The notes below the pieces were generated by a model. That model saw only the letters and a program-made list of their open reading frames with translations. It ran no database searches and had not been told where the DNA came from. 64,000 nt of DNA from Tumebacillus amylolyticus (GTDB taxonomy: Bacteria; Bacillota; Bacilli; Tumebacillales; Tumebacillaceae), in assembly GCF_016722965.1 (NCBI RefSeq), contig NZ_JAEQNB010000005.1:124001-188000 (forward strand), in the 5' to 3' direction. The translations under genes and the position numbers were made by a program. Below are positions 1 to 8,791 of the stretch, piece by piece (the first letter of the stretch is position 1; the number at the start of each line of letters is the position of its first letter).

Positions 1-411
1 CGGTTTCCCTTCTTGCAGAGTGATCCAGAACGTGATCTGCAAGTTGTCGATGTCATCGAAGGAGACGGGGGCGCTTTTTCCGTCGTTGTTTTTGAAAAGG
101 GCGCTGATGTCGGTCGCCTTGCCGATGTTCATCCACGAGCCTTTGGCGAATTCGGACCTGTAGTAGACCCCTTGGTCTGACGGTTCCATCGTCGCTTTGG
201 CAGCGGTGAAAACCGATTGAGAGAGGGCTTCTGTTTGCACGAGATAGGTGCCGATCAACAGCGTGCCGGGAGGAATCGATGCGGCGGCCGGGCGGGTGAC
301 CGTAGCCTCGGCTGCGACGGCAGACAACGGGTGCGGCATGCCGGTCGTGGTCACGAGAACAGAAGCCAGCATGAGTTTGAGTACAAGTTGTCTCGAAGGA
401 CGGGTGGGCAC
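1..411 (-). CDS. Secreted protein of unknown function (3' end outside window)
   Basis: The reading frame is open from a GTG at 411-409 to the window edge, 137 codons, and continues beyond it. A GAGAGGAG ribosome site lies just upstream of the GTG, right after the stop of the TolC-family gene 23 bp away, so the two are probably co-transcribed. The N-terminus has a basic start, a hydrophobic stretch and a small-residue site (roughly residues 1-35), as in a Sec signal peptide. The mature part carries aromatic and glycine-rich sequence such as VYYRSEF and FAKGSW, which I cannot assign to a family. Function unknown. Its link to the TolC-like gene rests on position only. Confidence 0.7.
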   Translation of the reverse strand, partial: MPTRPSRQLVLKLMLASVLVTTTGMPHPLSAVAAEATVTRPAAASIPPGTLLIGTYLVQTEALSQSVFTAAKATMEPSDQGVYYRSEFAKGSWMNIGKATDISALFKNNDGKSAPVSFDDIDNLQITFWITLQEGKP

Positions 412-434
412 AGCGATGGCTCCTCTCAGTTAAG

Positions 435-2150
435 TCAGGAATCAGGAGATTCCGTTAATTGTCCAGACGGTGCATAGCCGCTCAAGTCTGTGACGGCGAT
501 CTGTTTGTCTCCGGCGTAGAGCACCACTTGCAAAAGGCTCGGGTCTTGGAAGACGAGGTCGAGGTGTGTGATCCCCCCGTTGATCGGAGTCTTGTCTCCG
601 ATCAGTTGACCCCCTTGTTTCAATCGCAAAGCAAAATGAGTGGCTGTCGCTCCATCCGCCAATTTCAGTTTGAAAGAGCTGGTCATGCCCTTGGCCACCG
701 GTTCCAATTGCCAGAGACCGAGCGACTTCGGTGCGGGAGGTTGCGGTTTGAACGCCTCTGTACCTGTCTCCGCTGCTGTTTTCGGGATGCCTGAGGCGTA
801 CGGAAGCGTCCCTCCGGCGGCGAGATTTAAGGTGGAGAGCGAGGACTTGTAGGCGATGTAGCTGGAGAGTGTCGCCATCTGCGCTTGCTCGTAGGCTCCT
901 TGCAACTTGTCCACATCGTCTTGGGTGAGTTGACCGAATTTGATCTTGCCTTTGGCGCTCTCAACGGTTTCCTTGGCGGTGGCTTCTGCTTTCAGTGCGA
1001 GGAGATAGCCCGCTTCGGCTTGCTTGGCGGTCAAGTACGTGGATTTGATCTTCGCAGCCAGTTTGTTGCGAGTGTCCGCTTCCTTGAGTTTGGCTTTGTC
1101 CAAATCGAGCAACGCCATCGGCAAGGAACTGGAAAGGTCTTCGAAATAACGGTCGTCTTGGTACTCGCCTTGGAGTTCGACTTTGTCCACGATCTTAATA
1201 AAAGGAAACGAGAGAGCGAGCACGAGTGCTTTTCCCTTCCATTTATTTTTGAGCGAGAGAATCATCGAGTCGTACTGCGAGAGAAACGAATTGTAGTCGG
1301 GGGCTTTCGGTGATTGATACATAGACGCGAGCAACGAGGTCGCTTGCGTGCCGAATTTGTTCTGGTAGAGGCCGCGGATGATGTTGGCTTTGGTCTGCGC
1401 CATGTTGGTGGCTTCGGTGTCTTGGAAGAGATCGAAGTCGGATGATTTCGCAGACTCATAGAGTTTCCACATGGTGTCTTGCGTGAGATTTGCGTAGACG
1501 CGCGGCAGTTCAAACCGATAGTCTCCGTCGAGGTCCTTGCCAAGCAGTTGTCCGAGCGCGAGACGGCCTGACTTGAAGGACAGCTGGGCGGTTTGCAGGT
1601 TGGTCTGCGTTTGCACCACGAGGGCGTCTGCCGCGGTGACATCGTCAGCTGTGGCATACCCGAACTTTTGCTTGGCCCGCAGGTCCTTGGCTTTCTGCTC
1701 CGCTTTTTGCAGAGCGGCCGTTGCGTTGTCTACGCCAACTTGTTGCTGGTAGGCGGTCATATACGCTTGTTCCGTCTGGACTTGGGTCTGACGGACTTTG
1801 TCGTCGAGTTGGTGTTGGAGTTTTTTCTTGTTCAGCATGGCTTGCGGGACTTTGAGCCCGAGGTCGATGTCTCGGCTCATGCTGTGTTCTTTGGCTTTGT
1901 TGGAGTTGTCTTTCTCGTCTTGGTTGCGAAGAGTCTGGTAGGCTTGGGCGAGGTCGAAGTCGGCCTGCGTGAGCTGGACGTTTTTCATCGTCGTAATCTC
2001 TGCACTGGCGTCCACACTGTTGCGAATCGCGTCAGATAACGAGATCTCTTCCGAAGCATACGCCGAGCTCGCCGAACCCAGTTGTTGGAAGGTCAGAACG
2101 CCTAGCATGACGAGGTGAAAGACAGTCGACGGACGGCGTTTTTTCAACAA
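435..2150 (-). CDS. TolC-family (outer-membrane-efflux-like) coiled-coil protein with signal peptide
   Basis: 571 residues from a TTG at 2150 with an AAAGGAGAGG ribosome site about 8 bp upstream. Residues 1-32 form a signal peptide ending near AYA. The body has two copies of the TolC helical-hairpin pattern: KFGYATADDV followed by a long heptad-rich helix (about 165-210), and KFGQLTQDDV (about 405-450) followed by another. The last 100 residues form a separate beta-rich domain after a proline linker (KPQPPAPKS). TolC proteins normally make outer-membrane channels. In a single-membrane spore former the role is unclear; wall-associated coiled-coil scaffolding is one possibility. It heads a two-gene minus-strand unit divergent from the PAAR/MORN pair at the end of the injection-system locus. 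Confidence 0.8.
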   Translation of the reverse strand: MLKKRRPSTVFHLVMLGVLTFQQLGSASSAYASEEISLSDAIRNSVDASAEITTMKNVQLTQADFDLAQAYQTLRNQDEKDNSNKAKEHSMSRDIDLGLKVPQAMLNKKKLQHQLDDKVRQTQVQTEQAYMTAYQQQVGVDNATAALQKAEQKAKDLRAKQKFGYATADDVTAADALVVQTQTNLQTAQLSFKSGRLALGQLLGKDLDGDYRFELPRVYANLTQDTMWKLYESAKSSDFDLFQDTEATNMAQTKANIIRGLYQNKFGTQATSLLASMYQSPKAPDYNSFLSQYDSMILSLKNKWKGKALVLALSFPFIKIVDKVELQGEYQDDRYFEDLSSSLPMALLDLDKAKLKEADTRNKLAAKIKSTYLTAKQAEAGYLLALKAEATAKETVESAKGKIKFGQLTQDDVDKLQGAYEQAQMATLSSYIAYKSSLSTLNLAAGGTLPYASGIPKTAAETGTEAFKPQPPAPKSLGLWQLEPVAKGMTSSFKLKLADGATATHFALRLKQGGQLIGDKTPINGGITHLDLVFQDPSLLQVVLYAGDKQIAVTDLSGYAPSGQLTESPDS

Positions 2151-2272
2151 TTTGGTTCCTCTCCTTTAAAACTCATTTCAAGTCAATCTTACTATAGTTT
2201 CAGGGATTGTGGTACAGTTAGAGAGTAGGTTCTAGAGTCTGATTTGGAACACAAATGAAGGGGAGAGAAGAG

Positions 2273-2659
2273 ATGGGTATCGGAGTATGCGGAGGAGCGC
2301 AAATGCAGTGCAGTTTTGGCACGGCTCCCGCGAATTTGATGGTGCTCCCGGCAAATCGTTGTGTCACGTCGCAACCTCTTGCGACGATTATGGATAATAA
2401 ACCGATGGTCAACATCTTGCCGTTTGCGATGTGCCAGTCGATGGCAAATCCGGCGGTGGCTTCCGCGACAGCAGCGGCGATGGGGGCGTTGACTCCTATG
2501 CCCTGTGTGCCGGTGACGGCTGCTCCTTGGGCGCCCGGCGCACCAACTGTACAGATCGGCAATTTCCCAGCCCTCAATAACTCTTCGAAATTAATGTGCA
2601 ACTGGGGCGGCGTGATCCAACTCACGAACCCCGGTCAGCAAACCATACAGGTACCGTAG
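2273..2659 (+). CDS. PAAR-like spike-tip protein (DUF4280 family)
   Basis: I chose the ATG at 2273 over the upstream ATG at 2255 because the GGGGAGAG ribosome site sits about 5-8 bp before 2273. The 128-residue product starts MGIGVCGGAQMQCSFG and has several cysteines and many prolines and glycines. This pattern matches DUF4280, a PAAR-like fold that caps the tip of contractile-injection spikes and can carry effectors. There is no toxin extension, so it would be a bare tip. Its stop codon abuts the ATG of the MORN protein (TAGATG), implying tight co-expression. It lies on the strand opposite the main injection operon. Confidence 0.8.
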   Translation: MGIGVCGGAQMQCSFGTAPANLMVLPANRCVTSQPLATIMDNKPMVNILPFAMCQSMANPAVASATAAAMGALTPMPCVPVTAAPWAPGAPTVQIGNFPALNNSSKLMCNWGGVIQLTNPGQQTIQVP

Positions 2660-4249
2660 ATGAAAACACTGAAAGCCATAATCGACTGGGTGAAAAAACT
2701 TCCCGACCTCTTTAAAAAGGGCAAAGAATCCGTCGAGGAAAAATGGGGACCGGAGCATTCGATCACTCAATATGTGAAGTTCGGACGCCGCTACTTTTCG
2801 AAGCGTTTGGTTGTGGTCGTTTGTCTGCTGATCGTCATCGTCCCGCTCTACCTCTATCTGCGCCCTCCTGCTCTGCTTGCCAATTGGCTGGGCTGGCCGA
2901 CGACATTGCTTGAGGGAAGCAAGCAAGCGATGGCGTTTCAAGGCTTGGGCAAGTTGATCACCGAAGAAGGCGACCTGCACTACGTCGGGCAAGTAGTGAA
3001 GGGCGTCTACGAAGGCAAAGGCAAGCTCTACAACGCCAAGGAAGTCCTGATCTACGACGGTGATTTCAAAAAAGGCCTCCCCAACGGGACCGGCACGCAA
3101 TACAACGGCATGAGTCAACTGCTCTACCAAGGCGAGTTCAAGGACGGGATGTTTAACGGCCAGGGACAGGCCTTCCATACGAGCGGCAAGATGCGCTATG
3201 ACGGCGAGTTCAAGAACGGCAAGATGCAGGGGGCGGGCACGAAGTATTACGTGACCGGGCAAATTCAGTACACCGGAGAATTTGTCAACGATGACTACGC
3301 GGGCAAAGGGACGCTGTATGACATCAACGGCAAAGTCCAATATGACGGACAGTTTCTCAACGGCAAGTACGAGGGTGAAGGGAAACTGTTCAACGACCAG
3401 AATCAATTGGTCTATGCAGGTCTGTTCGCCGCTGGGTCGTACAGTGGGGCCGGGAAGTTGTACGGTTCCAATGGCAAGCCGGTCTATGACGGCACCTTCC
3501 AAAACGGGGAGTACTCCGGAGCCGGGACAGAGTTCTACACCGATGGTACGTTGAAGTACAAGGGCGATTTCTCGGCAGGCAAGTACCAAGGCGACGGCAA
3601 GTTGTTCTCTGCAACGGGCAAACCTGCGTATACGGGCGCTTTTGTGAACGGAAAGTTCGATGGCGATGGACAGAAATTCGACGCCAAGGGGTCGCCTTTG
3701 TACAAGGGCCAATTCAAGTCGGGCTTGGAAGACGGCAAAGGTGAGCGCTATGATGCGAAGGGCACGACTGTGTACAAAGGCTTTTTCCAACGGGGGCGCA
3801 TTTACTACCCCGGCTTCCTCGGGCTGGCTCCGAAAGCGGTGGAGGAATTGTTGGAGAAGCCGACCGATACGACGGTGGATTCGACCTCAAGTTCGCCGAA
3901 GATGGCGATGTTGTATGACAAATACAAGATGACGTTCCAATTGGAGATGTCCAAAGCGAATGACAAGGACTCCCTCGTCACCTCCGTTGAGGTGTGGAAC
4001 GAAAGCGGACTGCAAGACATCGACGCGATTGTAAAAGGGATCGACACCGTTCCCGCCGCTGATGAGGACGACAAACCCGGCAGCACGGACAGCGCAGACA
4101 CTCCGAAGGGCGAAACCACTGACAACAAACCGACAAAAGTTCGTCAAGACGGCAACGTCACCGTGTTCCGGGTCGGCGATGCCATGTACTACTGCTACTA
4201 CAACGGAGACAAACTGTTGCGCGCGATGGTTGCGCCGGCTGCTAAGTAA
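2660..4249 (+). CDS. Membrane-anchored MORN-repeat protein
   Basis: 529 residues. Residues 1-48 are basic and amphipathic. One transmembrane segment (about 50-67, VVVVCLLIVIVPLYLYL) follows KR, predicting N-terminus in, C-terminus out. Residues about 105-390 hold 11-12 MORN repeats of about 23 residues with the core YxGxFxNGxxxGxG. A C-terminal globular domain (about 400-529) contains a DDKPGSTDSADTPKGE linker and ends in a beta-rich stretch. MORN repeats are protein or lipid binding scaffolds. The gene begins at the base after the stop of the PAAR-like gene, so a partnership in loading, docking or anchoring the spike is plausible. That is inference from position. Confidence 0.85.
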   Translation: MKTLKAIIDWVKKLPDLFKKGKESVEEKWGPEHSITQYVKFGRRYFSKRLVVVVCLLIVIVPLYLYLRPPALLANWLGWPTTLLEGSKQAMAFQGLGKLITEEGDLHYVGQVVKGVYEGKGKLYNAKEVLIYDGDFKKGLPNGTGTQYNGMSQLLYQGEFKDGMFNGQGQAFHTSGKMRYDGEFKNGKMQGAGTKYYVTGQIQYTGEFVNDDYAGKGTLYDINGKVQYDGQFLNGKYEGEGKLFNDQNQLVYAGLFAAGSYSGAGKLYGSNGKPVYDGTFQNGEYSGAGTEFYTDGTLKYKGDFSAGKYQGDGKLFSATGKPAYTGAFVNGKFDGDGQKFDAKGSPLYKGQFKSGLEDGKGERYDAKGTTVYKGFFQRGRIYYPGFLGLAPKAVEELLEKPTDTTVDSTSSSPKMAMLYDKYKMTFQLEMSKANDKDSLVTSVEVWNESGLQDIDAIVKGIDTVPAADEDDKPGSTDSADTPKGETTDNKPTKVRQDGNVTVFRVGDAMYYCYYNGDKLLRAMVAPAAK

Positions 4250-4299
4250 GGTACTTGCACCCAAAAAACCACCTGCTTCCACAGGGGTCGGTCATGCAC

Positions 4300-4336
4300 A
4301 AAAAACCACCTGCTCCCTTTGGAGAGGTGGTTTTTT
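4300..4336. terminator. Bidirectional terminator shared by the MORN gene and the injection-system operon
   Basis: AAAAAACCACCT (4300-4311) pairs with AGGTGGTTTTTT (4325-4336) around a 13-nt loop, giving a GC stem with A/T runs on both sides, so it can act in either direction. It separates the converging MORN gene (stop 4249) and DUF4157 gene (stop 4356). The left arm with its flank (CAAAAAACCACCTGC) is also present 37 bp upstream at 4262-4276. Confidence 0.85.
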
Positions 4337-4355
4337 AGTGTGGTTTGGAGCGGGT

Positions 4356-4955
4356 TTAGTCTTCCTGTTCTTCGAGCTTGGTCTGAGCAGCAACTCGACC
4401 CTGTTGGTCGGCTTCGCGTTCGAGAGAGACGTCATCGTTGACGGGCAGACCTCCGACTTCGGTGGTCGGTTGAACGCGCCCTTGGCGTTGTTGGACGACA
4501 TGGGCGAGTTCGTGACCGAGCAGTTCTTGACCCGATTGGCTGTGCGGTTCAAACTTGCCCTGCGCAAAGTGGATGTCATTACCCTGTGCATACGCGAGCG
4601 CTCCCACATCGGACGCTTGGGAGCCGACATGGATGTTGACGTCGGAGAAGTCCGTTTGGAACGCGTTCTCCATCTTGGCCTGCACTTCCTCCGGCATCTT
4701 GCTCCCCCCGCCTGTGGAACGTTGTACAGTCTGGGCGGGGTCCACTTTGAGCTGCAGTTCTTCCTCCTCATCCGGCGCCGCGCGCTGGGCGGTCTTGCGC
4801 TGCAGGAAACGGGCGGTCGCTTGGTTGCCATACGCGCGTTGCATTTGCAAGAGCGCCGACGGTACGGGAGACGACGAGGCCGGGACGGACCTCGACGTTT
4901 TTTGCTGGGAAACCGAAGATGTTGTGCCTTTGGCTTGTCTCGGTGCTTTTGACAA
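4356..4955 (-). CDS. DUF4157 protein, eCIS-associated putative metallopeptidase or effector
   Basis: 199 residues from a TTG at 4955 with a GAGGAGGAG ribosome site 8 bp upstream. A disordered Ser/Gln/Lys-rich N-terminus holds [15 protein letters not shown] (about 40-54). The DUF4157 core spans about 85-165 with [19 protein letters not shown] and the zinc-type motif [10 protein letters not shown] (HExxH). A third acidic ligand may lie in [13 protein letters not shown]4157 domains are strongly associated with eCIS loci and are often joined to toxin domains or act in cargo maturation. Here it stands alone as the last gene of the operon, 15 bp after the preceding stop. Effector, effector-processing protease and loading adaptor are all possible. 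Confidence 0.85.
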   Translation of the reverse strand: MSKAPRQAKGTTSSVSQQKTSRSVPASSSPVPSALLQMQRAYGNQATARFLQRKTAQRAAPDEEEELQLKVDPAQTVQRSTGGGSKMPEEVQAKMENAFQTDFSDVNIHVGSQASDVGALAYAQGNDIHFAQGKFEPHSQSGQELLGHELAHVVQQRQGRVQPTTEVGGLPVNDDVSLEREADQQGRVAAQTKLEEQED

Positions 4956-4970
4956 GGGGATCTCCTCCTC

Positions 4971-6644
4971 TTAGTCTTGCGAAGGATTCGGTTCGTCAGT
5001 GCTGCCCGCAGCGGCTTCCCACTTCGGTTGCACCGCTTCATACGTCGACTTGGCTTCGTCCGCCTTGGTCGCCCACCAGTGGATGCGAAGTTTTCCAAGT
5101 TCTGTAGGCTGTTGCAACTTCACGCCCACTCGGAACGTACCGCGGTTCGGGTAGACCAGCGTACCCAACGTATGCTTGGGCAGTTCCGTCGCAAATTCGG
5201 TATCGCGGAAGATATCCGCATCTCCATAGACCTGCGTCTGAGCGTCCGCCAACAAGCTCTCGTTCGCTTCCACACCCACGGTGATCAGCACTTGGCCCGC
5301 TCCCAATCCATGTGCAATCTCGTCCGTGACGTAGCTGCGTTCCGCTTTGCCGAAGAGACCGGGCTTGTTTTTCTCAATCAAGAACAGGTCGAGCCAGCCG
5401 GACGCCGTGGTCTTCGGCAGTTCAGGCTGTTTTGGCTCCGGAAGTCCGAGCGAGAATTTCAGCACGCGATTGACACGGTCGTAGTTCACATCCAAGTGCG
5501 GCGGTTGTTCCGCCGGAAGGGTCACTGTCTCCGCTTGTACATCGAGGATGCCATCCGACCCGACACCACCGCTCCCTTGTGCGCCAAGGTTGAACAGCAG
5601 CGAGGAATTGTGGACTTGCTCGAAGAACGGCACCGGCACGATGGAATCGACCTTGTACGACGCCCCCCACGGTTGGAGATGGATCTGCGCCAGGTACAGG
5701 CATTGGTCGTTCGGAGACGTCAGGACGTCTTCGAGTGCGCGCGCACAGGACTTTTGCAAAAGTTGGTCTGCAACCGGCTCGTTGGAAACTTCGAAGACAT
5801 GCTTGGCAGACCGCGTCACAGACACTTCGTTGCCCGCCAGGAAAAGTTTCACGTTGGACGGCTTGATTGTAACGCTTCCGTTCGCCTGCCCCGGTTCGGG
5901 CTGCAGGGCGCGCAGGGTGTAGCTGTATGTCACATTGTATTCTTCGCTGTCAAACTCCTTCTCGAAAACCAAGATGTCGCCTTGTTGATTTTTGTCATCC
6001 AGTACACAACCCTCTGTCGTGACACTCAACTCCAGGCGGACATGGCGTTGTTGCGAGATGCGCTGGATCAGCAGTTTGGCCTCGAAGCGGTCGCCCGCCT
6101 GAGCCACTTGCGGCACTTGGTGCAAGATTCGCACGTCGCGGTCTTCATGGAGGACCGTCGTCGTCGAAGCGAGGTTCGTCGCCTCAAACTGCTGAATCGG
6201 CGGGGCGTCCTCCTTGATAAACAACTGGTAGCCTTCCACCAGACGGTTGTATTCGCTGACTTCTTCCTTGCGTCCCGTGCCTGCGACAGAATGCACCATC
6301 TCTTTGCCGATTTCGTCGTACTTGAGGCAGAGGTAGAGAATCTTGGCATAGTCGCCGTTGTTCTGGAAGCCCGGAACTGTGGAGAGGTCGAGCGTTTGGC
6401 GCTCTTCCACGATGATCTCGCGGCCTTGGTAATCAAAAGCGAGGCCTGCGTTGACGGTGATTTTCCGCTCTCCGGCCGGAGTGACTTGCAAGCCGGTCAC
6501 GACACCGACACCATGTAGGAGACGGTTCAGAAGCCAACGCTTCTGGTTCATGTAGGTCTGCTCCGACTCGAAATCACGGACGGTCAGCAGTTTCCCATAG
6601 AAGTATCGATTGCGTTCAAACGGGTATGGACGTGAACTTTGCAT
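4971..6644 (-). CDS. Conserved injection-system protein of unknown function (FGK-type)
   Basis: The start was moved to the ATG at 6644, 12 bp after AAAGGAGATTT; the longer open frame lacks a ribosome site. The product is 557 residues. The N-terminus reads RNRYFYGKLLTVRDFESEQ, then LLNRLLHGVGVVTGL, a signature I recognise from hypothetical proteins in many eCIS and phage-tail-like clusters. The rest is beta-rich with a conserved-looking middle (LASTTTVLHEDRD) and no catalytic motif. It follows the gpI-like gene at a 22-bp gap and precedes DUF4157, so a baseplate or particle-surface role is likely but not established. Confidence 0.7.
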   Translation of the reverse strand: MQSSRPYPFERNRYFYGKLLTVRDFESEQTYMNQKRWLLNRLLHGVGVVTGLQVTPAGERKITVNAGLAFDYQGREIIVEERQTLDLSTVPGFQNNGDYAKILYLCLKYDEIGKEMVHSVAGTGRKEEVSEYNRLVEGYQLFIKEDAPPIQQFEATNLASTTTVLHEDRDVRILHQVPQVAQAGDRFEAKLLIQRISQQRHVRLELSVTTEGCVLDDKNQQGDILVFEKEFDSEEYNVTYSYTLRALQPEPGQANGSVTIKPSNVKLFLAGNEVSVTRSAKHVFEVSNEPVADQLLQKSCARALEDVLTSPNDQCLYLAQIHLQPWGASYKVDSIVPVPFFEQVHNSSLLFNLGAQGSGGVGSDGILDVQAETVTLPAEQPPHLDVNYDRVNRVLKFSLGLPEPKQPELPKTTASGWLDLFLIEKNKPGLFGKAERSYVTDEIAHGLGAGQVLITVGVEANESLLADAQTQVYGDADIFRDTEFATELPKHTLGTLVYPNRGTFRVGVKLQQPTELGKLRIHWWATKADEAKSTYEAVQPKWEAAAGSTDEPNPSQD

Positions 6645-6666
6645 GTGTGAAATCTCCTTTCCGCCG

Positions 6667-8772
6667 TCATTCCAATGTCGAATCCATCCCGAGACGCGTG
6701 TGCAAGCCAATTCGGCTGTTGTGGTCGACGTCTACGAGGACGGTGTGATAAGGGAGCGTGGACTTCTCGTCGAGAACGAGCAAAGTCGGCTCCTGCAAGA
6801 ACGTGTTGATCCCAAGGTACGTGTGGGACCCCATGTGAATCTGAGGCTCAAGCACAACCAATTGAACGTCTGTAAAAGCGGGCCGCTCCTCCGAGAGCAA
6901 CTTTTCCAGGAGCGCTCGGCTGCGGTCGTCCGGCACTGCTTCCGGCTTGACCAGCACGCTGAACCGATAGGGGTCGAGCCCGTAGAGGCGCTCCATGAGG
7001 CGACGAACTTCCGCTTTTTCGATGAGGTTTTTGTATTGAAAGAATTCGACGAGGATCGGTTTCTCCCCTGTGAAGACTTCCAGCAATTCTTGGATTCCTT
7101 CGCGTGTGCCCCGTTTTTTGTACAAATCAGGGGCGCGCTTGAGCAACGTGCGCGTCTGTTCCTCTGTCCAGCGATCATCCACCGCGATCCCCATCCACGT
7201 CGAGAGCCACTTGAGCAGGTCACCCGTCGCCGCATCGGTGTCAAAGCAGCGGGCGATGTGGTCGATCGCTTCTTCCATCTCATCGAAAAAGGTTCCGAAC
7301 AGCGACAGGAACCGTTCGAGGAAATCGCGGCTTTGCGGGTCCTGCTGGTAGACGGCGGGCAAGTACTGCAAGTAAGACGTGCGCGGGTAGTATGCACGTA
7401 CTTTTTTCAAAAGCGGGGTCTTGCGATCGCTCCCGCTCCACTCGATGCGAAGCCACAAGTAACGACCTTGGGCGCGAAGCAGTGCATCTCGCGGGTTGAC
7501 GATCGGGCCATGCCAGAGATTGCGAGTCCGGCGTTGCTTCTCCTCCAGGCTGAAACGTTCGTCATGTAAAAAATCGTCGAGGAGCACCGTGCCCTCGTCG
7601 AGCCACACTTCCCGATGATCCGACGCGTAGTAGTAGACGCGAAGTTGGGTTTCGTCCGGCAAGTCTGCATCAAGCAGAATCTTGTGCCAAACCATCTCGG
7701 AAGTCACCGCGTCGAACGCCCGGGTGAAGTAGACACCCTCGGGTGAACCGCTCTGTCCGGGTGCGCCTTGGATGCGGGACGAGGGTTCGAGCACGGTGAT
7801 GCGTTGCTCGGCTTTGTTCCACAGGTACAGGAGCTGGCGGTGTCCGTACAGCATGCGGTCCACTTGCCCTTGCATGCCGGAGACGTTTTCCAACACAGAA
7901 CCGTCCTGGTTGTACACGCGAACAAAGCGGTCGTCCGGGCCTTCGGATGCCTGCTCTCGACCGTCGCTGATGTAGAGTGAGCCGCGCGGGTCGATGCCAA
8001 GCCCTGAGGGGACTCCGGGGAAGTTCAAGTCCAGATGGCGTGCGACCCCTCCCTTGCGGTGAAACACGTGCAATCTGCCCCGTCGGCCGTCCAAGAGAGA
8101 CACTTCGCCCTCACCTTGCACGTTTAGGAAAAAGCGCTTGCACAGTTCGGTGAGTCGCGTCGACTCCTCTGCGCGCAACTCTTCATCGCGGTAGACGTGC
8201 TGGATGCGACCCCCCGCTCCAATTTGCAAGATGACGAATGCGGTGCCGGCGGGAACCACGCGACGGCGGCCTTCGAGCACGGTCTGCTCCGGGATGACGA
8301 CGAAGACGTCCTCCACGCCGTCGGAACTCAGAGCCAACGGGCAGAGCGGTTGTCCCTGCCATTCGCGCATCTCCCAAACACTTTGGATGTTGGAGAGCGA
8401 GTAGGCGGTGATGCGCGGGTCACGAACGCGCTCTGCGACGACCAGCAGGTCATCGGTGGCGGCGAGCAAGGCATAGCGGGTGAAGAGGCGGTGCTTTCTG
8501 GGAAACAACGATTCGTAGATCGCGTTGATGTAGTCGTACATCCAAACGTTGGCGGAATGGTCCAACAACAACAACGTTCCCCCCGGCCCCAGCGTCAAGT
8601 TGGTGACCTGCGAGGTGCCTACGATTCGGTTGAGCGAGATGTCGCGCTGCCATCCATAGCGGACGGTGCGTTCCAGACGGACGCCTTCCTCTGTCAATCG
8701 CAGGTTGTAGGCTGTCCCCTGTTGCCAATCGCTCAGTTTGTTCAACGAAAAAAATGTGGTGGTTTCGTACAA
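6667..8772 (-). CDS. Tail protein: beta-propeller-like N-terminus fused to gpI-like baseplate domain
   Basis: 701 residues from a TTG at 8772, 8 bp after TAGGAGGG. Residues about 40-330 are a run of short beta repeats with NHL/propeller-like turns (LGPGGTLLLLDHS, GIDPRGSLYISDG, VRVYNQDGS). Residues about 455-650 match the phage tail protein I / TIGR02242-type domain: YLPAVYQQD, FLSLFGTFFDEMEEAID, LLKWLSTWMGI, RTLLKRAPDLYKKRGTREGI. The last 50 residues are beta-rich. gpI-type domains attach to the baseplate periphery; the propeller could bind a target or a partner protein. It occupies the slot after the second gp6-like gene, where Afp12 functions are expected. Confidence 0.8.
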   Translation of the reverse strand: MYETTTFFSLNKLSDWQQGTAYNLRLTEEGVRLERTVRYGWQRDISLNRIVGTSQVTNLTLGPGGTLLLLDHSANVWMYDYINAIYESLFPRKHRLFTRYALLAATDDLLVVAERVRDPRITAYSLSNIQSVWEMREWQGQPLCPLALSSDGVEDVFVVIPEQTVLEGRRRVVPAGTAFVILQIGAGGRIQHVYRDEELRAEESTRLTELCKRFFLNVQGEGEVSLLDGRRGRLHVFHRKGGVARHLDLNFPGVPSGLGIDPRGSLYISDGREQASEGPDDRFVRVYNQDGSVLENVSGMQGQVDRMLYGHRQLLYLWNKAEQRITVLEPSSRIQGAPGQSGSPEGVYFTRAFDAVTSEMVWHKILLDADLPDETQLRVYYYASDHREVWLDEGTVLLDDFLHDERFSLEEKQRRTRNLWHGPIVNPRDALLRAQGRYLWLRIEWSGSDRKTPLLKKVRAYYPRTSYLQYLPAVYQQDPQSRDFLERFLSLFGTFFDEMEEAIDHIARCFDTDAATGDLLKWLSTWMGIAVDDRWTEEQTRTLLKRAPDLYKKRGTREGIQELLEVFTGEKPILVEFFQYKNLIEKAEVRRLMERLYGLDPYRFSVLVKPEAVPDDRSRALLEKLLSEERPAFTDVQLVVLEPQIHMGSHTYLGINTFLQEPTLLVLDEKSTLPYHTVLVDVDHNSRIGLHTRLGMDSTLE

Positions 8773-8791
8773 CAGGTCTCCCTCCTACCTC

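Noticed and set aside
2591-3790. 399-residue minus-strand frame opposite the MORN gene
   Set aside because: Its periodicity mirrors the MORN repeats, it has no ribosome site and it covers a well-supported gene.
6645-6710. 22-residue N-terminal extension of the FGK-type protein
   Set aside because: It overlaps the upstream gene and lacks a ribosome site, whereas AAAGGAG precedes the ATG at 6644.
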